Positions 1 through 10,159 are shown, counted from the stretch's first letter. The stretch is DNA of 64,000 nucleotides from Aphanothece sacrum FPU1 (GCF_003864295.1 NZ_BDQK01000017.1:372001-436000), one strand, 5' to 3'. Numbers and translations are program-made. The notes: generated by a model not told the origin, from the letters alone.

Positions 1-2261
1 TCTGGAGTGGTTGGTTTCGTTAATTGTATCAGAACCGCGATCGCCGTTGGATTACCAGGGTCAATTTTTTCCAGACTTTCGGCCGTTTGTCGGCGAATTG
101 CTCCATCTTTAATAGTACGAATTAATTGAACTAAAACCGCGATCGCAGTAGCATTACCTTGACCAATCACTTCTAGACACTGAAATACTCGTCTTCTTAA
201 CGCGGGGGAAGGTTGATCATGAAGCAAATATACTAAAGCATTAATAGCCTCAAGATTTTTCTTACCAATTTTTTCTAACCCAGAAAAACCAATCTGACGG
301 ACTTGTTCAGTTTTTTGTGTTTCTATAAGATTAATAAAAGTAGCGATCGCTTGAGAATTACCAGGATCAATAATACCTAATGTTTCTGCTGCTAACCAAC
401 CCAAAGATTCCGAAGGAAATTTTTTCAAATATTGACCAGTTTTACGAATGGCCAGAGGGTTTCCTTTACCAATCATAGCTAAATAATGAAACCCTTCTGA
501 TGGTAAAAGGTGATCTTGAGGAGATTCAATTAAATTAAACAGAGACTCAATAGCTAAAGAGGGAATAAATTGTTTAATAGATTCTCGCGCATAATCAACT
601 AAGGGGTTCTGAGAAAATAGATTTTCAGAGTTACTTCCCCCTGTCTCGAAACCCCATTTTATTAATTGTTGACTCATTTCAGGGCCATAAGAACAAGTCG
701 AAAATTCTTTGACAATGGAGACAGCCAAAAAATAAGCCCGTAACCCATAAAAATTAACTGGGCCACAATCATCACAGAAAGTTATTAAAGCTTGAATAAA
801 GGCTTCTTTTTGCTCAATATCGATATCTTCTCGTCCTAACCAAAAACCCATAATTCCTTGCCACTGAGGGTCAAAAATTGGGAATTCTTGTTCAGATATT
901 GCCTTATGAGGTTGCTCGAAAAAAAACTTCCAATCATCAATTGCTAGAGACGCAAAATAATCTTGAAAACTGCGATCGCCGAAACTATAATAATAATTTT
1001 CTCCGGTTTCCCCAATAACTCCTCTAGGGACTAACCACTTTAACTGAACGGCTAACTTAACCCAAGCAGATTCTTCTCCTAAACTATCCTCAATCATCTT
1101 TTGAGATATAATAGAAGACCATTCCCCCTGACATTGAGCAGATAGAGCTAAAGTAGTCAAAGCGTTATTTAACTGTTGTTGTTGTTGGGGAGTAGTGGTG
1201 ATATTTTCGGCTTGCCATTGATAAAATTCTTTGATTAACTGTTGATAAAGTTGGGCAGTTGTTTGAGGTAAATGTCCCGGTGATTTTTGCCACAAACGAC
1301 ACAATAAAGCTAAACGTAAGGGATTTTTAATGAGATCATCAATCCATAGGTTGCCTAATTCATCAAGGGTTCGATATAATTGACGGACTAAATCTTCAGT
1401 TTCGGCTGCTTGTTCCAAAAAACTGACACTTGGACGGAAACACTGCTCAATAAATTGCTGAACTCCCACAGGATAAGACAATTCTTCTGTTTTATACAGT
1501 TCATAATGGGATAATGTTTGAGTTTGAGTTTGCCAAGTTTGAGTTTGACAAGAAACAATGACTTGACTATTATCTATCCATCCTTGGAGTTGTTGTTGTA
1601 AATATTCCAAGGTAGATGAAGGAGACTGACTCTCACCTTCTGCAAATAAATAGTCCATCCCATCTAATAAAAACCAAATATGACCGCTATTTAAGAGGTT
1701 TTCAAAAGATTCTTGCCAATTAATAATGGGAACAGTATCTCCCTTATAATAGTTAGAAGCTTGAGATAGCCATTTTTCGTAGAGATATTCTCTTAATGAA
1801 CTCGTTTTTAATATAGTAGGAGAAACCCAAATCGGTATATCATCTGTTTGTTCTAAAACCCAATGAGCAATTTTTTGTAGCATTAGGGTTTTACCAGACC
1901 CTGATTCCCCAATAATGGCTATTTTACGCCCTTGGGTGCCATTTTTTCCTAATTGTAATACCTGTTCAAAAAATTCTTCTTCTTGATAGATCTGACTAAC
2001 AGGAATTTGGAAAGTAGAATTAGTAAAAAACCCTGGTAACAAACTTCCTGTTGTTACTTTACCTTGATTTAATTGAATCAATGCTAAAGATATTTTAAAC
2101 CGATCTAAATCAGCCCCCATTTCATCGGGTTGGGTACTGATGGGGTTAATGGGTAAAGAATACTTCAGCATCAGGCGACCCACTTCTCTCCATTCTATCG
2201 CTTGGGCTGCGGAAGCATGAGGAGAGGTATCCTCTGTCGTGGATAAGTGTCTTTGGGACAT
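1..2261 (-). CDS. NACHT-type STAND NTPase with C-terminal HEAT-like repeats (3' end outside window)
   Basis: About 753 codons are visible and the frame runs off the left edge. ATG at 2261 is preceded by an in-frame stop, so it fixes the start. A Walker A motif GESGSGKT lies near residue 118, and a Walker B-like stretch WFLLDGMDYL about 85 residues later, as in NACHT NTPases. The C-terminal third carries repeats of the type GNxxAIxxLxxLI, separated by short helices, which fit the HEAT-like repeats of cyanobacterial NACHT proteins. Such STAND ATPases are signal-sensing oligomerising switches, and some act in phage defence; the role here is inference. No effector domain is seen upstream of the NTPase. 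It is transcribed in the same direction as obg, with no operon evidence. Confidence 0.8.
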   Translation of the reverse strand, partial: MSQRHLSTTEDTSPHASAAQAIEWREVGRLMLKYSLPINPISTQPDEMGADLDRFKISLALIQLNQGKVTTGSLLPGFFTNSTFQIPVSQIYQEEEFFEQVLQLGKNGTQGRKIAIIGESGSGKTLMLQKIAHWVLEQTDDIPIWVSPTILKTSSLREYLYEKWLSQASNYYKGDTVPIINWQESFENLLNSGHIWFLLDGMDYLFAEGESQSPSSTLEYLQQQLQGWIDNSQVIVSCQTQTWQTQTQTLSHYELYKTEELSYPVGVQQFIEQCFRPSVSFLEQAAETEDLVRQLYRTLDELGNLWIDDLIKNPLRLALLCRLWQKSPGHLPQTTAQLYQQLIKEFYQWQAENITTTPQQQQQLNNALTTLALSAQCQGEWSSIISQKMIEDSLGEESAWVKLAVQLKWLVPRGVIGETGENYYYSFGDRSFQDYFASLAIDDWKFFFEQPHKAISEQEFPIFDPQWQGIMGFWLGREDIDIEQKEAFIQALITFCDDCGPVNFYGLRAYFLAVSIVKEFSTCSYGPEMSQQLIKWGFETGGSNSENLFSQNPLVDYARESIKQFIPSLAIESLFNLIESPQDHLLPSEGFHYLAMIGKGNPLAIRKTGQYLKKFPSESLGWLAAETLGIIDPGNSQAIATFINLIETQKTEQVRQIGFSGLEKIGKKNLEAINALVYLLHDQPSPALRRRVFQCLEVIGQGNATAIAVLVQLIRTIKDGAIRRQTAESLEKIDPGNPTAIAVLIQLTKPTTP

Positions 2262-2312
2262 ACTCGCCGCCTTTTTCTACAATTAATATCGCGTGAACCC
2301 ACCCCCATCAAA

Positions 2313-3317
2313 TTATATTGTAACATTGGCCTGATCTAATGCTTGCCAAACCATTTGTAACAGTTCATCAAGTCCGCTTCTAGTCACCGCCGAAATTTGT
2401 TTAATGTTTTGTGAAGTAAGTTCGGTTAATTGTTGGCTGATTAAATTGAGGTTTTCGGGTTCTACTGCATCAATCTTATTAATAGCAATAATTTGCTGGC
2501 GATCGCTTAATCCCCGTCCATAGGCTGTTAATTCTTCTTGAATAATCTTATAATCGTGGATAGGATCATCTGCAGTTCCATCGATTAAATGCAGCAGTAA
2601 ACGGGTGCGCTCAATATGACGCAGAAACTCATGACCTAATCCTACACCTTCGTGGGCCCCTTCAATTAGTCCTGGAATGTCCGCAAATACTGTCCCATCT
2701 CCTGTGGGTTTACGCACTACTCCTAAATTGGGAATTAGAGTCGTAAAGGGATAATCAGCGATTTTGGGACGGGCAGAGGAAAGGGCAGATATCAAGGTCG
2801 ATTTGCCGGCGTTAGGTAAGCCAATAATGCCCACTTCTGCCAATAATTTGAGTTCTAATCTCAATTGTCGGATTTCTCCCTCTAACCCTGGTAAAGCATA
2901 GTCAGGGGCGCGGTTTTGGTTACTCAAAAAGTATTTATTGCCTATACCTCCTTTTCCTCCTTGGGCCACACATAACATTTGCCCATTTTCCACCAAATCC
3001 CCTAAAATTTCCTCTGTTTCGGCTTCATAGATCATAGTACCACAAGGCACTTCTACGATACAGTCATCACCACCGGCCCCAGTACGGTTATTCGGGCCGC
3101 CTCGTTTGCCATCATCGGCTTTAAAACGACGAGAATAACGAAAGTCTAGTAAGGTTTGTAGGTTATTCACCGCTACTAAAATTACCGAACCTCCTCGGCC
3201 CCCATTGCCTCCGGACGGCCCTCCAGCCGGGACATATTTTTCCCGTCGGAAGGCAACAATGCCATCCCCTCCTTTTCCTGCTTCGACTTCGATTTCAGCG
3301 TGATCAATAAATTGCAT
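2313..3317 (-). CDS. obg: GTPase Obg/CgtA
   Basis: 334 residues, a normal length for the short Obg form without the C-terminal OCT domain. Residues 1-158 form the glycine-rich Obg fold ([19 protein letters not shown] and many GG pairs). The G domain follows, with P-loop GLPNAGKS at 166-173, switch DIPGLIEGA and NKID specificity motif. The family is an essential large-subunit ribosome assembly GTPase, also linked to stress signalling. ATG at 3317 gives the family N-terminus MQFIDHAEI. It sits 11 bp downstream of the TerB/nitrogenase-C gene on the same strand, so co-transcription is likely. Confidence 0.97.
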   Translation of the reverse strand: MQFIDHAEIEVEAGKGGDGIVAFRREKYVPAGGPSGGNGGRGGSVILVAVNNLQTLLDFRYSRRFKADDGKRGGPNNRTGAGGDDCIVEVPCGTMIYEAETEEILGDLVENGQMLCVAQGGKGGIGNKYFLSNQNRAPDYALPGLEGEIRQLRLELKLLAEVGIIGLPNAGKSTLISALSSARPKIADYPFTTLIPNLGVVRKPTGDGTVFADIPGLIEGAHEGVGLGHEFLRHIERTRLLLHLIDGTADDPIHDYKIIQEELTAYGRGLSDRQQIIAINKIDAVEPENLNLISQQLTELTSQNIKQISAVTRSGLDELLQMVWQALDQANVTI

Positions 3318-3328
3318 AGAATATAAGT

Positions 3329-4018
3329 TTAAATGTATTCAGAGATATCTTCTTTACAATCATCCGATAGATAACATAAGGAACGAAAGCGTAACCCTAC
3401 CAATTGTTCGTATAAAGGATTTAGTTTACATAAGGGGGGAATATGAACGATTTTATGACCAAATAATTTAATATCTCGTTCAAATGGACATTGAGAGGGG
3501 ATCATTTTACAAATAAATCTTGCCAGACGTGGATCATGAATGTCCATGCCATCAAGCCAGTCTTTCAGGGGATGTAACAGATCAGGATGAGGATGAGGAG
3601 GACTACTTAAGCCACTTGTTGCCCCTTCGGCATCATAATGTTTAATGGGTTCACACAGGGTATGTTCCAGGACTTCTAAGGCATCTATTTTCAGTCCCAA
3701 GGCTTGACTAAACTGATGTAGAAGTTTGGCTTCAGGTTCGGAGTAAATGCCATCAGCGATCGCTACTAAAACTGCAGTTCTTAAGAAGTTTTCCCCTGTA
3801 TTTTTATCTTCCCCTAACACTTCAGCTAATTCTTCTGGAGTGATAGATTGATATATAACCCGATCTTGTTCCCCTAGGGCTAAATCTTGAGTAAGTTGGG
3901 CAATTAAGTTTTGTTCTTGGGCATCGTAGTTTCCGTCAGCCCAAGCAATAGTTAATAATGCCCGTAACCAAGCTGTAATTTGTTTTTTTGTATAGGGAGA
4001 TTTGACAACAGCAGCCAT
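3329..4018 (-). CDS. TerB-like / Mo-dependent nitrogenase C-terminal-domain protein
   Basis: 229 residues with two parts. Residues about 10-125 resemble the TerB/DjlA-type helical domain (acidic repeats such as [17 protein letters not shown] and [16 protein letters not shown], probably metal-binding). Residues about 150-229 match the Mo-dependent nitrogenase C-terminal family, with [13 protein letters not shown], the [20 protein letters not shown] stretch and conserved cysteines. The domain is named from nitrogenase-associated proteins of cyanobacteria, but its biochemical role is unknown, and no nif gene is present here. The stop lies 11 bp before obg, suggesting one transcript. I am confident of the family and not of the function. 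Confidence 0.8.
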   Translation of the reverse strand: MAAVVKSPYTKKQITAWLRALLTIAWADGNYDAQEQNLIAQLTQDLALGEQDRVIYQSITPEELAEVLGEDKNTGENFLRTAVLVAIADGIYSEPEAKLLHQFSQALGLKIDALEVLEHTLCEPIKHYDAEGATSGLSSPPHPHPDLLHPLKDWLDGMDIHDPRLARFICKMIPSQCPFERDIKLFGHKIVHIPPLCKLNPLYEQLVGLRFRSLCYLSDDCKEDISEYI

Positions 4019-4103
4019 AACAGCCTCTTAAAATCAACTTTATTGGGATTAAGAGGGAAATTCAGTTATTGATTCCCTCCTATTTCGAGTTTAACGGCAA
4101 GAT

Positions 4104-4685
4104 TTAGGGTTGAACAACTACAGGAATACCAATTTGCACGAACTCATATAAGGCTTTGACATCTTTGTTGCGCATTCTGACGCATCCGTGAGATACTGCT
4201 TGTCCCATGACGTTTTCTCCTGGAGTTCCATGAAAACCGATGTAATTTTTGCCATTAGTCCAGAAACCGATCCATCTTTCTCCTAGAGGACTTTTGGGGC
4301 CTGGAGGACTGACTTTACCATTCCAAGGGTTGCGCCATTGGGGATTTTCTATCATTTGCATGACTTTAAAATTACCTTTAGGGGTTTCCCAGCCTTTTTT
4401 CCCAACGGCAACCGGAAAACTAGCAAGAACTCGATCATTTTGGTAAGCATACACCCGACGTTCTTTCAATTTTAGCACTAATTGGGTTGCTATTACTTTA
4501 TTTTGAGTTGGGGGAGTTACTTGGGGGGGAGTTCCCGGAACAATGGGGGAGGTTTTTTCTGGGACGGTTCCAGAAGACTCCGCCGTCACATCAGAGGCGA
4601 TCGCTTGTCCTTGTAAACTGACTAAAGGTAGGGCAACAGTCCAACAGACTAAGGACAAAGAGATTAATGTTTGATTAAATGGCAT
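4104..4685 (-). CDS. L,D-transpeptidase (YkuD family), exported
   Basis: 193 residues. The N-terminus MPFNQTLISLSLVCWTVALP... is a signal peptide followed by a Pro/Thr-rich linker. The YkuD domain follows, with the signature HGTPGENVMG and the catalytic SHGCVRM near residues 164-170 (Cys nucleophile, His, Arg). The family cross-links peptidoglycan 3-3 or attaches proteins to peptidoglycan in the periplasm. The gene stands alone between the TerB-like gene and a repeat-rich gap. Confidence 0.92.
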   Translation of the reverse strand: MPFNQTLISLSLVCWTVALPLVSLQGQAIASDVTAESSGTVPEKTSPIVPGTPPQVTPPTQNKVIATQLVLKLKERRVYAYQNDRVLASFPVAVGKKGWETPKGNFKVMQMIENPQWRNPWNGKVSPPGPKSPLGERWIGFWTNGKNYIGFHGTPGENVMGQAVSHGCVRMRNKDVKALYEFVQIGIPVVVQP

Positions 4686-4790
4686 TTGTCTGAAATTCCT
4701 CTATATTGATCATAGATTGTTAATTAGCTGCTTTTTACCACAAATAATATAACATTCTAGAAAAAGATTTACAGATCCCACTCTGTCTAG

Positions 4791-4943
4791 ACCACAGACC
4801 TTATGTCTGATACTATAGGAACGAAGCCTCCTGAAGGGAGGCTAAATTAAACCCGCGTAGGCGGGTTTTGTTTTTATAGCTTAACCCTGAGCGGGTTTAA
4901 GCCCATAATTTCTAATAGTTTTATATACTATGTTCGGTAGAAC
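4791..4943 (+). mobile_element. Copy A of the 190-bp multi-hairpin element (left end missing)
   Basis: This copy fills much of the 4686-4989 gap. It holds hairpins AGAC/GTCT, GCCTCC/GGAGGC, AAACCCGC/GCGGGTTT and a TTAACCC/GGGTTTAA pair, and ends with GTTCGGTAGAAC, the inverse of the family's left terminus. The left terminal repeat is absent. A short GTTATCAG heptamer tract follows it. The family is described under 41240-41429. Confidence 0.7.
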
Positions 4944-4989
4944 TCAGTTATCAGTTAACTGTTATCAGTGAAGATAATGGGCAAAAGGA

Positions 4990-5364
4990 ATGTTGGGAAA
5001 GCATACTTTAGATGCTGCTTTTGGACAATTTGTCACCATCTTAAAATGGGTAGCATGGAAACGAGATGTTTTTATCGCCAAAGTTGATAAAAATCATACA
5101 TCTCAGATTTGTCCCAACTGTGGGTTTCATACAGATAAAAAACTGTTATCCCAAAGAGAACATAATTGTCCTGAATGTGGTTATTGTACCCATAGAGATG
5201 TAGCAGCAGCACAAGTTATCAGAAATCGTGGTGTAGAAGATTATGCGCTAGGGCTTAGCGTATCCGAAAATGTCTGTGGAGACGGTCTAGCGGGGGCAGC
5301 GATGTCTAGCCAAGAGTCTGTGAAGCAGAAACTCTTAAGTGTGAGCTTAAGAATCCCCCGTTAG
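4990..5364 (+). pseudogene. tnpB: TnpB (IS200/IS605 OrfB) C-terminal remnant
   Basis: About 124 codons survive of a normally ~400-residue RNA-guided nuclease. What remains is the region before the zinc finger (WKRDVFIAKVDKNHTSQICPNCG), the four-cysteine zinc finger (CPNC...CPEC) and the last RuvC segment (HRDVAAAQVI, which keeps the catalytic Asp). The N-terminal two-thirds, with the WED domain and first RuvC Asp and Glu motifs, is missing, and no full start region precedes it. No tnpA is nearby. It is a dead fragment as a nuclease, next to a well-preserved right end. Confidence 0.88.
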
Positions 5365-5392
5365 ACCGCCCAAGCGGTTAACGGCGGGAGTG
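5350..5392 (+). other. IS200/IS605 right end with hairpin (possible omegaRNA 3' part)
   Basis: Directly after the TnpB stop region is a strong hairpin at 5358-5384 (CCGTTAgACCGC / GCGGTTAACGG) followed by GGCGGGAGTGTCA. This arrangement is characteristic of cyanobacterial IS200/IS605 right ends. In intact elements the TnpB guide RNA scaffold ends here and the adjacent flanking DNA becomes the guide. The flank is the 3' end of adk. Confidence 0.65.
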
Positions 5393-5938
5393 TCAAAGAG
5401 CAGATAAAATCGTTTTTTCGACCACTTCTGAGGATGGTTCACCAGAAATTGTTAATAGTCGTTTAGTTCCTTCATAATATTCTAAAATTGGAATCGTTTG
5501 CTGTTTAAATAATTCAATACGACGTTCAATAATCTCCGGTTGATCATCCATTAGAGATCGGGTTAATGATCTTTGTTTCATTACTGTATTATTAACTTCT
5601 AAATAAATGGCATAATTAAGGGATTGATTGATCTTTTCTAACAAAAAATCTAATTCCTCTGCTTGAAAGGATGTGCGGGGATATCCTTCTAAAATCCAGC
5701 CGTTTTTTGATTCATTCTCTAACAAGAAATTAGTCATAAATTGAATCATTATTTCATTGGGTAATAATTCTCCTTTTTCGACATAAGCTTGAGCTTTTAA
5801 GCCTAATTCTGTTTTTTTGTCAATAGCTTCTCTAAGAATATTTCCCGTCGAAACCATAGCAATATTAAGAGTTTGACTCAGACGTTTTGCTTGAGTTCCT
5901 TTTCCTGAACCGGGGCCACCTAAAAGTACTAATCTCAT
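5393..5938 (-). CDS. adk: Adenylate kinase family protein
   Basis: 181 residues with P-loop GGPGSGKGTQ at 7-16, an AMP-binding region (STGNILREAI) and GYPRT near residue 85, as in nucleoside monophosphate kinases that convert AMP + ATP to 2 ADP. It is the short form lacking an extended LID with zinc cysteines. Cyanobacteria often carry more than one adk, and this one is not in a ribosomal-protein cluster. The stop codon lies exactly at the edge of the IS200/IS605 right end, so the last residues may have been altered by that insertion. It is 11 bp downstream of selO on the same strand. Confidence 0.88.
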   Translation of the reverse strand: MRLVLLGGPGSGKGTQAKRLSQTLNIAMVSTGNILREAIDKKTELGLKAQAYVEKGELLPNEIMIQFMTNFLLENESKNGWILEGYPRTSFQAEELDFLLEKINQSLNYAIYLEVNNTVMKQRSLTRSLMDDQPEIIERRIELFKQQTIPILEYYEGTKRLLTISGEPSSEVVEKTILSAL

Positions 5939-5949
5939 TTATCTACTCC

Positions 5950-7368
5950 CTATTTTTCCTGTAATTGTTGCACTAAGTTATTAAATGGTTGCCAATTATT
6001 TTCTACACTTATTGCTTCCCAAATTGATTCAATTAAAGGTCTAAGTAAGGCGATTTTAGGATTATAGTTATAGAGAGTTGTTTTCACTTCTTCTCTTTCT
6101 TCTTGGGAAAGTTTCTGTAAAATTGTATGATAAATTTCTCGCCAAGTTTTCCAATCTGCGGGAGGTAATTCACTATTTTCCAAAATCAAAGAACTATCTT
6201 GATACCATCCCTCATTAAATTGTTCAGCTAATTGTCTAAAAAAGTAGTGATAACCGATTTGACTTTCTTGCAAAACCTGTAGAGTTTTCTTTAATAAATC
6301 ATCTGCATCAAAACCGGAAATTTGCTCAAATCCCAATTTTTTAAGCATAAATCGACAATAATAGCTTTGATAATAATCTTCAAATTTATCTAAAGAACTT
6401 TCTAATTGAAAAGGAGAAAGAAGGGTCATAAAAGGTAATTGTAGCATCTCCAAATTTAACCGACAAATAAAGGGTTGATTTCCATAACTATAACGTCCCC
6501 CATAATCAAAATAAGCGGCGGTAAATTTAGGGTCATAAGTAGGAATAAAACTATAGGGGCCATAATCAAAACTTTCCCCCGTAATAGACATATTATCTGT
6601 ATTTAATACTCCATGACAAAATCCTGCCCCCATCCATTGAGCAACTAATTGGGCAACTCTTTTGACTAATTGCTGATAAAATTGATGATATTTTTGCTGA
6701 GAGTCTTCAATTTCTGGATAATAAATATGGATAACATGATCTAATAATTTTTGAATTAAATCGGAACGTTTGAGATAGTATAATCTTTCAAAAGTTCCAA
6801 ACCGAATATGAGAATGACTCATACGAATCATAACAGAAGAACGAGTCGGTGACGGTTCATCTCCTCGCCATAATCCTTCTCCAGTTTCAACTAAACTTAA
6901 ACACCGTGATGTCTTCACCCCTAAACCTTGTAATGCTTCAGCAGCTAATACTTCCCTGACACCTCCTTTTAATGTTAATCTCCCATCTCCTCCCCGTGAA
7001 TAAGGGGTTTGTCCTGACCCTTTAGTGCCAAAATCATATAAATGATTGTCTATCCCTCGTACTTGTCCATAGAGAAATCCTCTACCGTCTCCTAAAAAGG
7101 GGTTATACTCTCCAAATTGGTAGCCATGATAACGCAAGGCAAGAAAAGGACGAATTCCTTTAAATTTACCAAATGCTTCGATAAAATGACAATCTTCTAC
7201 CGTTGCAGGAGATAACCCTAATAAAGGTAATAGTTTATTATTCCGAAAACGCAGAATATGTTGGGGAAATTCGGCAGCGAAAACCTGGTCATAGTAATCA
7301 TTCCCTAGATGTTCTAAGGCCGGTTCATAGTTAAGTGTAAAAAAGGGATTATTTTGGTTTTCTGTCAT
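5950..7368 (-). CDS. selO: Protein adenylyltransferase SelO (YdiU family)
   Basis: 472 residues, in the family range. Family motifs are clear: [17 protein letters not shown] at about 114-130 (ATP binding, including the catalytic Lys), [20 protein letters not shown], and [13 protein letters not shown] followed by DYGP (metal and catalytic Asn/Asp). SelO is a pseudokinase-fold enzyme that transfers AMP to Ser/Thr/Tyr of redox proteins. The bacterial protein lacks the selenocysteine tail, as here. ATG at 7368 gives a normal N-terminus. It is followed 11 bp later by adk. Confidence 0.95.
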   Translation of the reverse strand: MTENQNNPFFTLNYEPALEHLGNDYYDQVFAAEFPQHILRFRNNKLLPLLGLSPATVEDCHFIEAFGKFKGIRPFLALRYHGYQFGEYNPFLGDGRGFLYGQVRGIDNHLYDFGTKGSGQTPYSRGGDGRLTLKGGVREVLAAEALQGLGVKTSRCLSLVETGEGLWRGDEPSPTRSSVMIRMSHSHIRFGTFERLYYLKRSDLIQKLLDHVIHIYYPEIEDSQQKYHQFYQQLVKRVAQLVAQWMGAGFCHGVLNTDNMSITGESFDYGPYSFIPTYDPKFTAAYFDYGGRYSYGNQPFICRLNLEMLQLPFMTLLSPFQLESSLDKFEDYYQSYYCRFMLKKLGFEQISGFDADDLLKKTLQVLQESQIGYHYFFRQLAEQFNEGWYQDSSLILENSELPPADWKTWREIYHTILQKLSQEEREEVKTTLYNYNPKIALLRPLIESIWEAISVENNWQPFNNLVQQLQEK

Positions 7369-7429
7369 ATTAGTTAAATGATTGACTCGCTTAAATTGTA
7401 TCTGAAAAATTAATTATTGTTGTTATCAG

Positions 7430-9922
7430 TTAACTTTTTCCCTCCCATATTACCCCTGTTAAGTTAGCATCCCTTAAATCTGCCCCGTTTAAATTTGCCC
7501 CTGTCAAGTTAGCGTCTTGTAAATTAGCTCCTATTAATTTAGCTTTAATTAAACTTGCTTGAGTTAAATCTGCACTACTTAAATCTGCCCCTACTAATTT
7601 AGCACGATTAAGTTCTGTTTGTTGCAGATTAGCTTGTACTAAATTAGCCCCAATAAGATTAATATCACTTAAATTAAGTTTTTGTAGGGTGGCATTTTGT
7701 AAATTTGCTTGCTTAAAATTTCTTTCTCCTAACCCATAACGATATAATAATTCTCCTGTATCCGTAACTCTTAGTTCTCGTTGTTTTGGCTTCATAAAAG
7801 TCAGGGTGAAATTTTCTTTATTTTCTATTACTTTTTTGACTTCCTGATAAAAGGGATAATGACCTATTCCACTTAAATTAACCCATCCTTTAGAACGAGT
7901 TAAGGCGATCAATAATTGATGGCGCAATGATAAATTATTTTCAGCTTTGCCTAATTCATCCAATCCCACAATATAAACCATATCTGCTTCATGTCCTTTT
8001 GCCCTGTAGATTTGAGAAATAGTTACAGCACCTTCACACCAAAATTTATTAGGATTAGAATTACTATCATCGGGCCATTGATTACACTTTTCTGTTCCCG
8101 GAATAAAAATGTCGATTCCTTGCCTATTTAAGAAATTAGCAATTTGTTTTTGTCTTTGCTTCGCTTCATAAGAACTTCCTAAAATAATGACTAAAATTTC
8201 TCTACTTGGTCTCAATCCATCATAGCGTAAATTGTGTTTAATTTGTTGAGATAAAGCTATAATTTCTTGATGTCTCGATGAATAGATATTAAATTTAAGT
8301 AGAGAATCTTTCCACATTGATGGTAAAGGATTAACAGAATTATTATGATGTCTTTTTATAGTAATTTTTTCTCCTGATACTAAATTTCCTTCTATTTGAT
8401 AACCCAAGGTTTCCCATTCTTTTTTATGAGTCATTCCGGTTAACATTCCTCCTGGTCTTAACCATCCCATTCCTAACCCATGAGCCGCTATAATAATCGG
8501 ATGGGGAGTTCTATAACAAGTAGACATGATCTCTGTTTTGTTAATTTCATTGCCATAGCTTCCGGTGACTAAATTTCCTAATTCTTCTCCTAATAATTCT
8601 GTAGCGTTTGCTATTTTATTTGTGTCTAAACTTTGCAGTTCATCATAAGCCCAAATTAAGCGTTTTTGCTCAGGAGACATAGGATCACTTGGACGCAATG
8701 CTTGATAAGCTAACCAATAAAAAGGTTGTTTGCCTTGATAACTCCAAGTATCACTTATTAAGTCTTGTCCTTCATCAATTAAAATGGCATCAAATATTTG
8801 GGGTATCCCTGTTTTTTGTAATAAGTCAACACAGACTTCAGCTAATGCTTCATTGGGTTTTTGTATCCCAGTTTCATTAACACTTAATGGCATAACTCCT
8901 GTGACTTGACACAGATAACGATAAAATCCCATTTGTTGATGAGAACCCCAAGCATGAAAGACTTGTAAATATGGATTATTTTTTTGATAATGTTGCTGTT
9001 CATGACTAAAATATCTCATCCATTGGTCAATTTGTTGAATAATTTCGTCATAAAGACTACGAGAAAAAAAGATAAATACGAGCTTCCAATTAGGATATTT
9101 TAGGTGCATTATTGCTGCTTTTTGACAGAGTAAGACAGTTTTTCCCGATCCGGCTATTCCTCTAATTCGTTGACATCCTGGTGGTATTTGTTTAGCTATT
9201 TTTTCCTGTTGTAAATCAAATTTTGATAAATGCAGTCGCACTTTTTCTAAAACTTTTCCTTTACTTTCAGGATGGCTTAAAACTTTATGATGAGATGAAG
9301 AAAAAACCGCAGTTCCTGATAAGATTGACAGTAATAAATTCCATTGTTGATCACTTAAAACTTTTCCAGGAACAACTGAAGGAGTATCCATAATAGTTTT
9401 TTGAATAAATTCAGATGAGACTAAATGGTTTTTGAAGAGAATAGGGGGATTATTTGGCAGTTTCTTAAAACCTTTTTCTTCCCATTGTTGTTCAGTTATT
9501 AGGGGTAAAGCAACTAAGACTCTACTGGTTACTTGATTGTTCAGGATGGGTTCTTGTTGAATGTATTCTAATAAGCTAAATAATTGGTTTTCTGCTTGTT
9601 GATAAGGATTTCCGTAAACTACATAAAAGTTTTGATAGTTCCACCGATGTCCTTCAATACTAATAATTTGATCGGCAGTAATGGCTTTAACTTCAATAAT
9701 AATTAACCCTAACTCTGCATCCGCAATGAGGATATCCGGTTCTTGACGAGACTTTCCCCTAAGAGAAAAAATCGGATAACGCCAGTAACCGAGACACTTT
9801 CTGTGGTAAAATGCTCCTTGTATAGCTTCCCATACTATTTGCTCTGCTGCTTTTCCACTACGATGAAGGGGTTGAGTGGTAATAAAGTTTGAGGGTACAG
9901 TTTTAGAACTCACATTTGGCAA
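7430..9922 (-). CDS. NERD nuclease-UvrD-like helicase-pentapeptide repeat fusion protein
   Basis: 830 residues. Residues about 20-130 form a NERD (nuclease-related) domain (EQIVWEAI, the core PDILIAD...LIIIEVKA typical of PD-(D/E)XK-like nucleases). A superfamily 1 helicase follows: Walker A RGIAGSGKT near 255, DEGQD Walker B near 382, and motif VI-like LLIALTRSKGWV near 690. Residues about 735-825 are pentapeptide repeats (A[N/D]LxxANLx), a right-handed beta helix. NERD-helicase proteins probably process DNA; the pentapeptide tail is unusual and could mimic DNA. Predicted TTG start at 9922; GTG at 9913 is an alternative. It lies beside the CRISPR array. Confidence 0.85.
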   Translation of the reverse strand: MPNVSSKTVPSNFITTQPLHRSGKAAEQIVWEAIQGAFYHRKCLGYWRYPIFSLRGKSRQEPDILIADAELGLIIIEVKAITADQIISIEGHRWNYQNFYVVYGNPYQQAENQLFSLLEYIQQEPILNNQVTSRVLVALPLITEQQWEEKGFKKLPNNPPILFKNHLVSSEFIQKTIMDTPSVVPGKVLSDQQWNLLLSILSGTAVFSSSHHKVLSHPESKGKVLEKVRLHLSKFDLQQEKIAKQIPPGCQRIRGIAGSGKTVLLCQKAAIMHLKYPNWKLVFIFFSRSLYDEIIQQIDQWMRYFSHEQQHYQKNNPYLQVFHAWGSHQQMGFYRYLCQVTGVMPLSVNETGIQKPNEALAEVCVDLLQKTGIPQIFDAILIDEGQDLISDTWSYQGKQPFYWLAYQALRPSDPMSPEQKRLIWAYDELQSLDTNKIANATELLGEELGNLVTGSYGNEINKTEIMSTCYRTPHPIIIAAHGLGMGWLRPGGMLTGMTHKKEWETLGYQIEGNLVSGEKITIKRHHNNSVNPLPSMWKDSLLKFNIYSSRHQEIIALSQQIKHNLRYDGLRPSREILVIILGSSYEAKQRQKQIANFLNRQGIDIFIPGTEKCNQWPDDSNSNPNKFWCEGAVTISQIYRAKGHEADMVYIVGLDELGKAENNLSLRHQLLIALTRSKGWVNLSGIGHYPFYQEVKKVIENKENFTLTFMKPKQRELRVTDTGELLYRYGLGERNFKQANLQNATLQKLNLSDINLIGANLVQANLQQTELNRAKLVGADLSSADLTQASLIKAKLIGANLQDANLTGANLNGADLRDANLTGVIWEGKS

Positions 9923-10159
9923 TGGGTTGAGTGGATTTTTAGTCAGTACGTATCCACTTTACTCTATAAAAAGACATTTTAATTATACCAAATTTCACGA
10001 TCTTGTCAACCCGCATTTCATCGTTGATTATTGCTATAAATTCTCAATAATTTAGGGTAATTTTTGTATAGTGTGTTACTTTTTTTGGGGCTTGTTGCTA
10101 AAATAACAAAATATCATAATTATTTAATATTAATACTGTAATACTTTTTAAGCGGTCTA
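9923..10159. promoter_or_regulatory. AT-rich gap, likely CRISPR leader
   Basis: No gene is seen. The stretch is strongly AT-rich (for example around 10040-10150) and touches the first repeat. The repeat with a change in its 3' half is at the opposite end of the array, which suggests this side is the leader and that the array is read on the + strand. Hairpin strength argues for the other strand, so orientation is uncertain. Confidence 0.45.
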
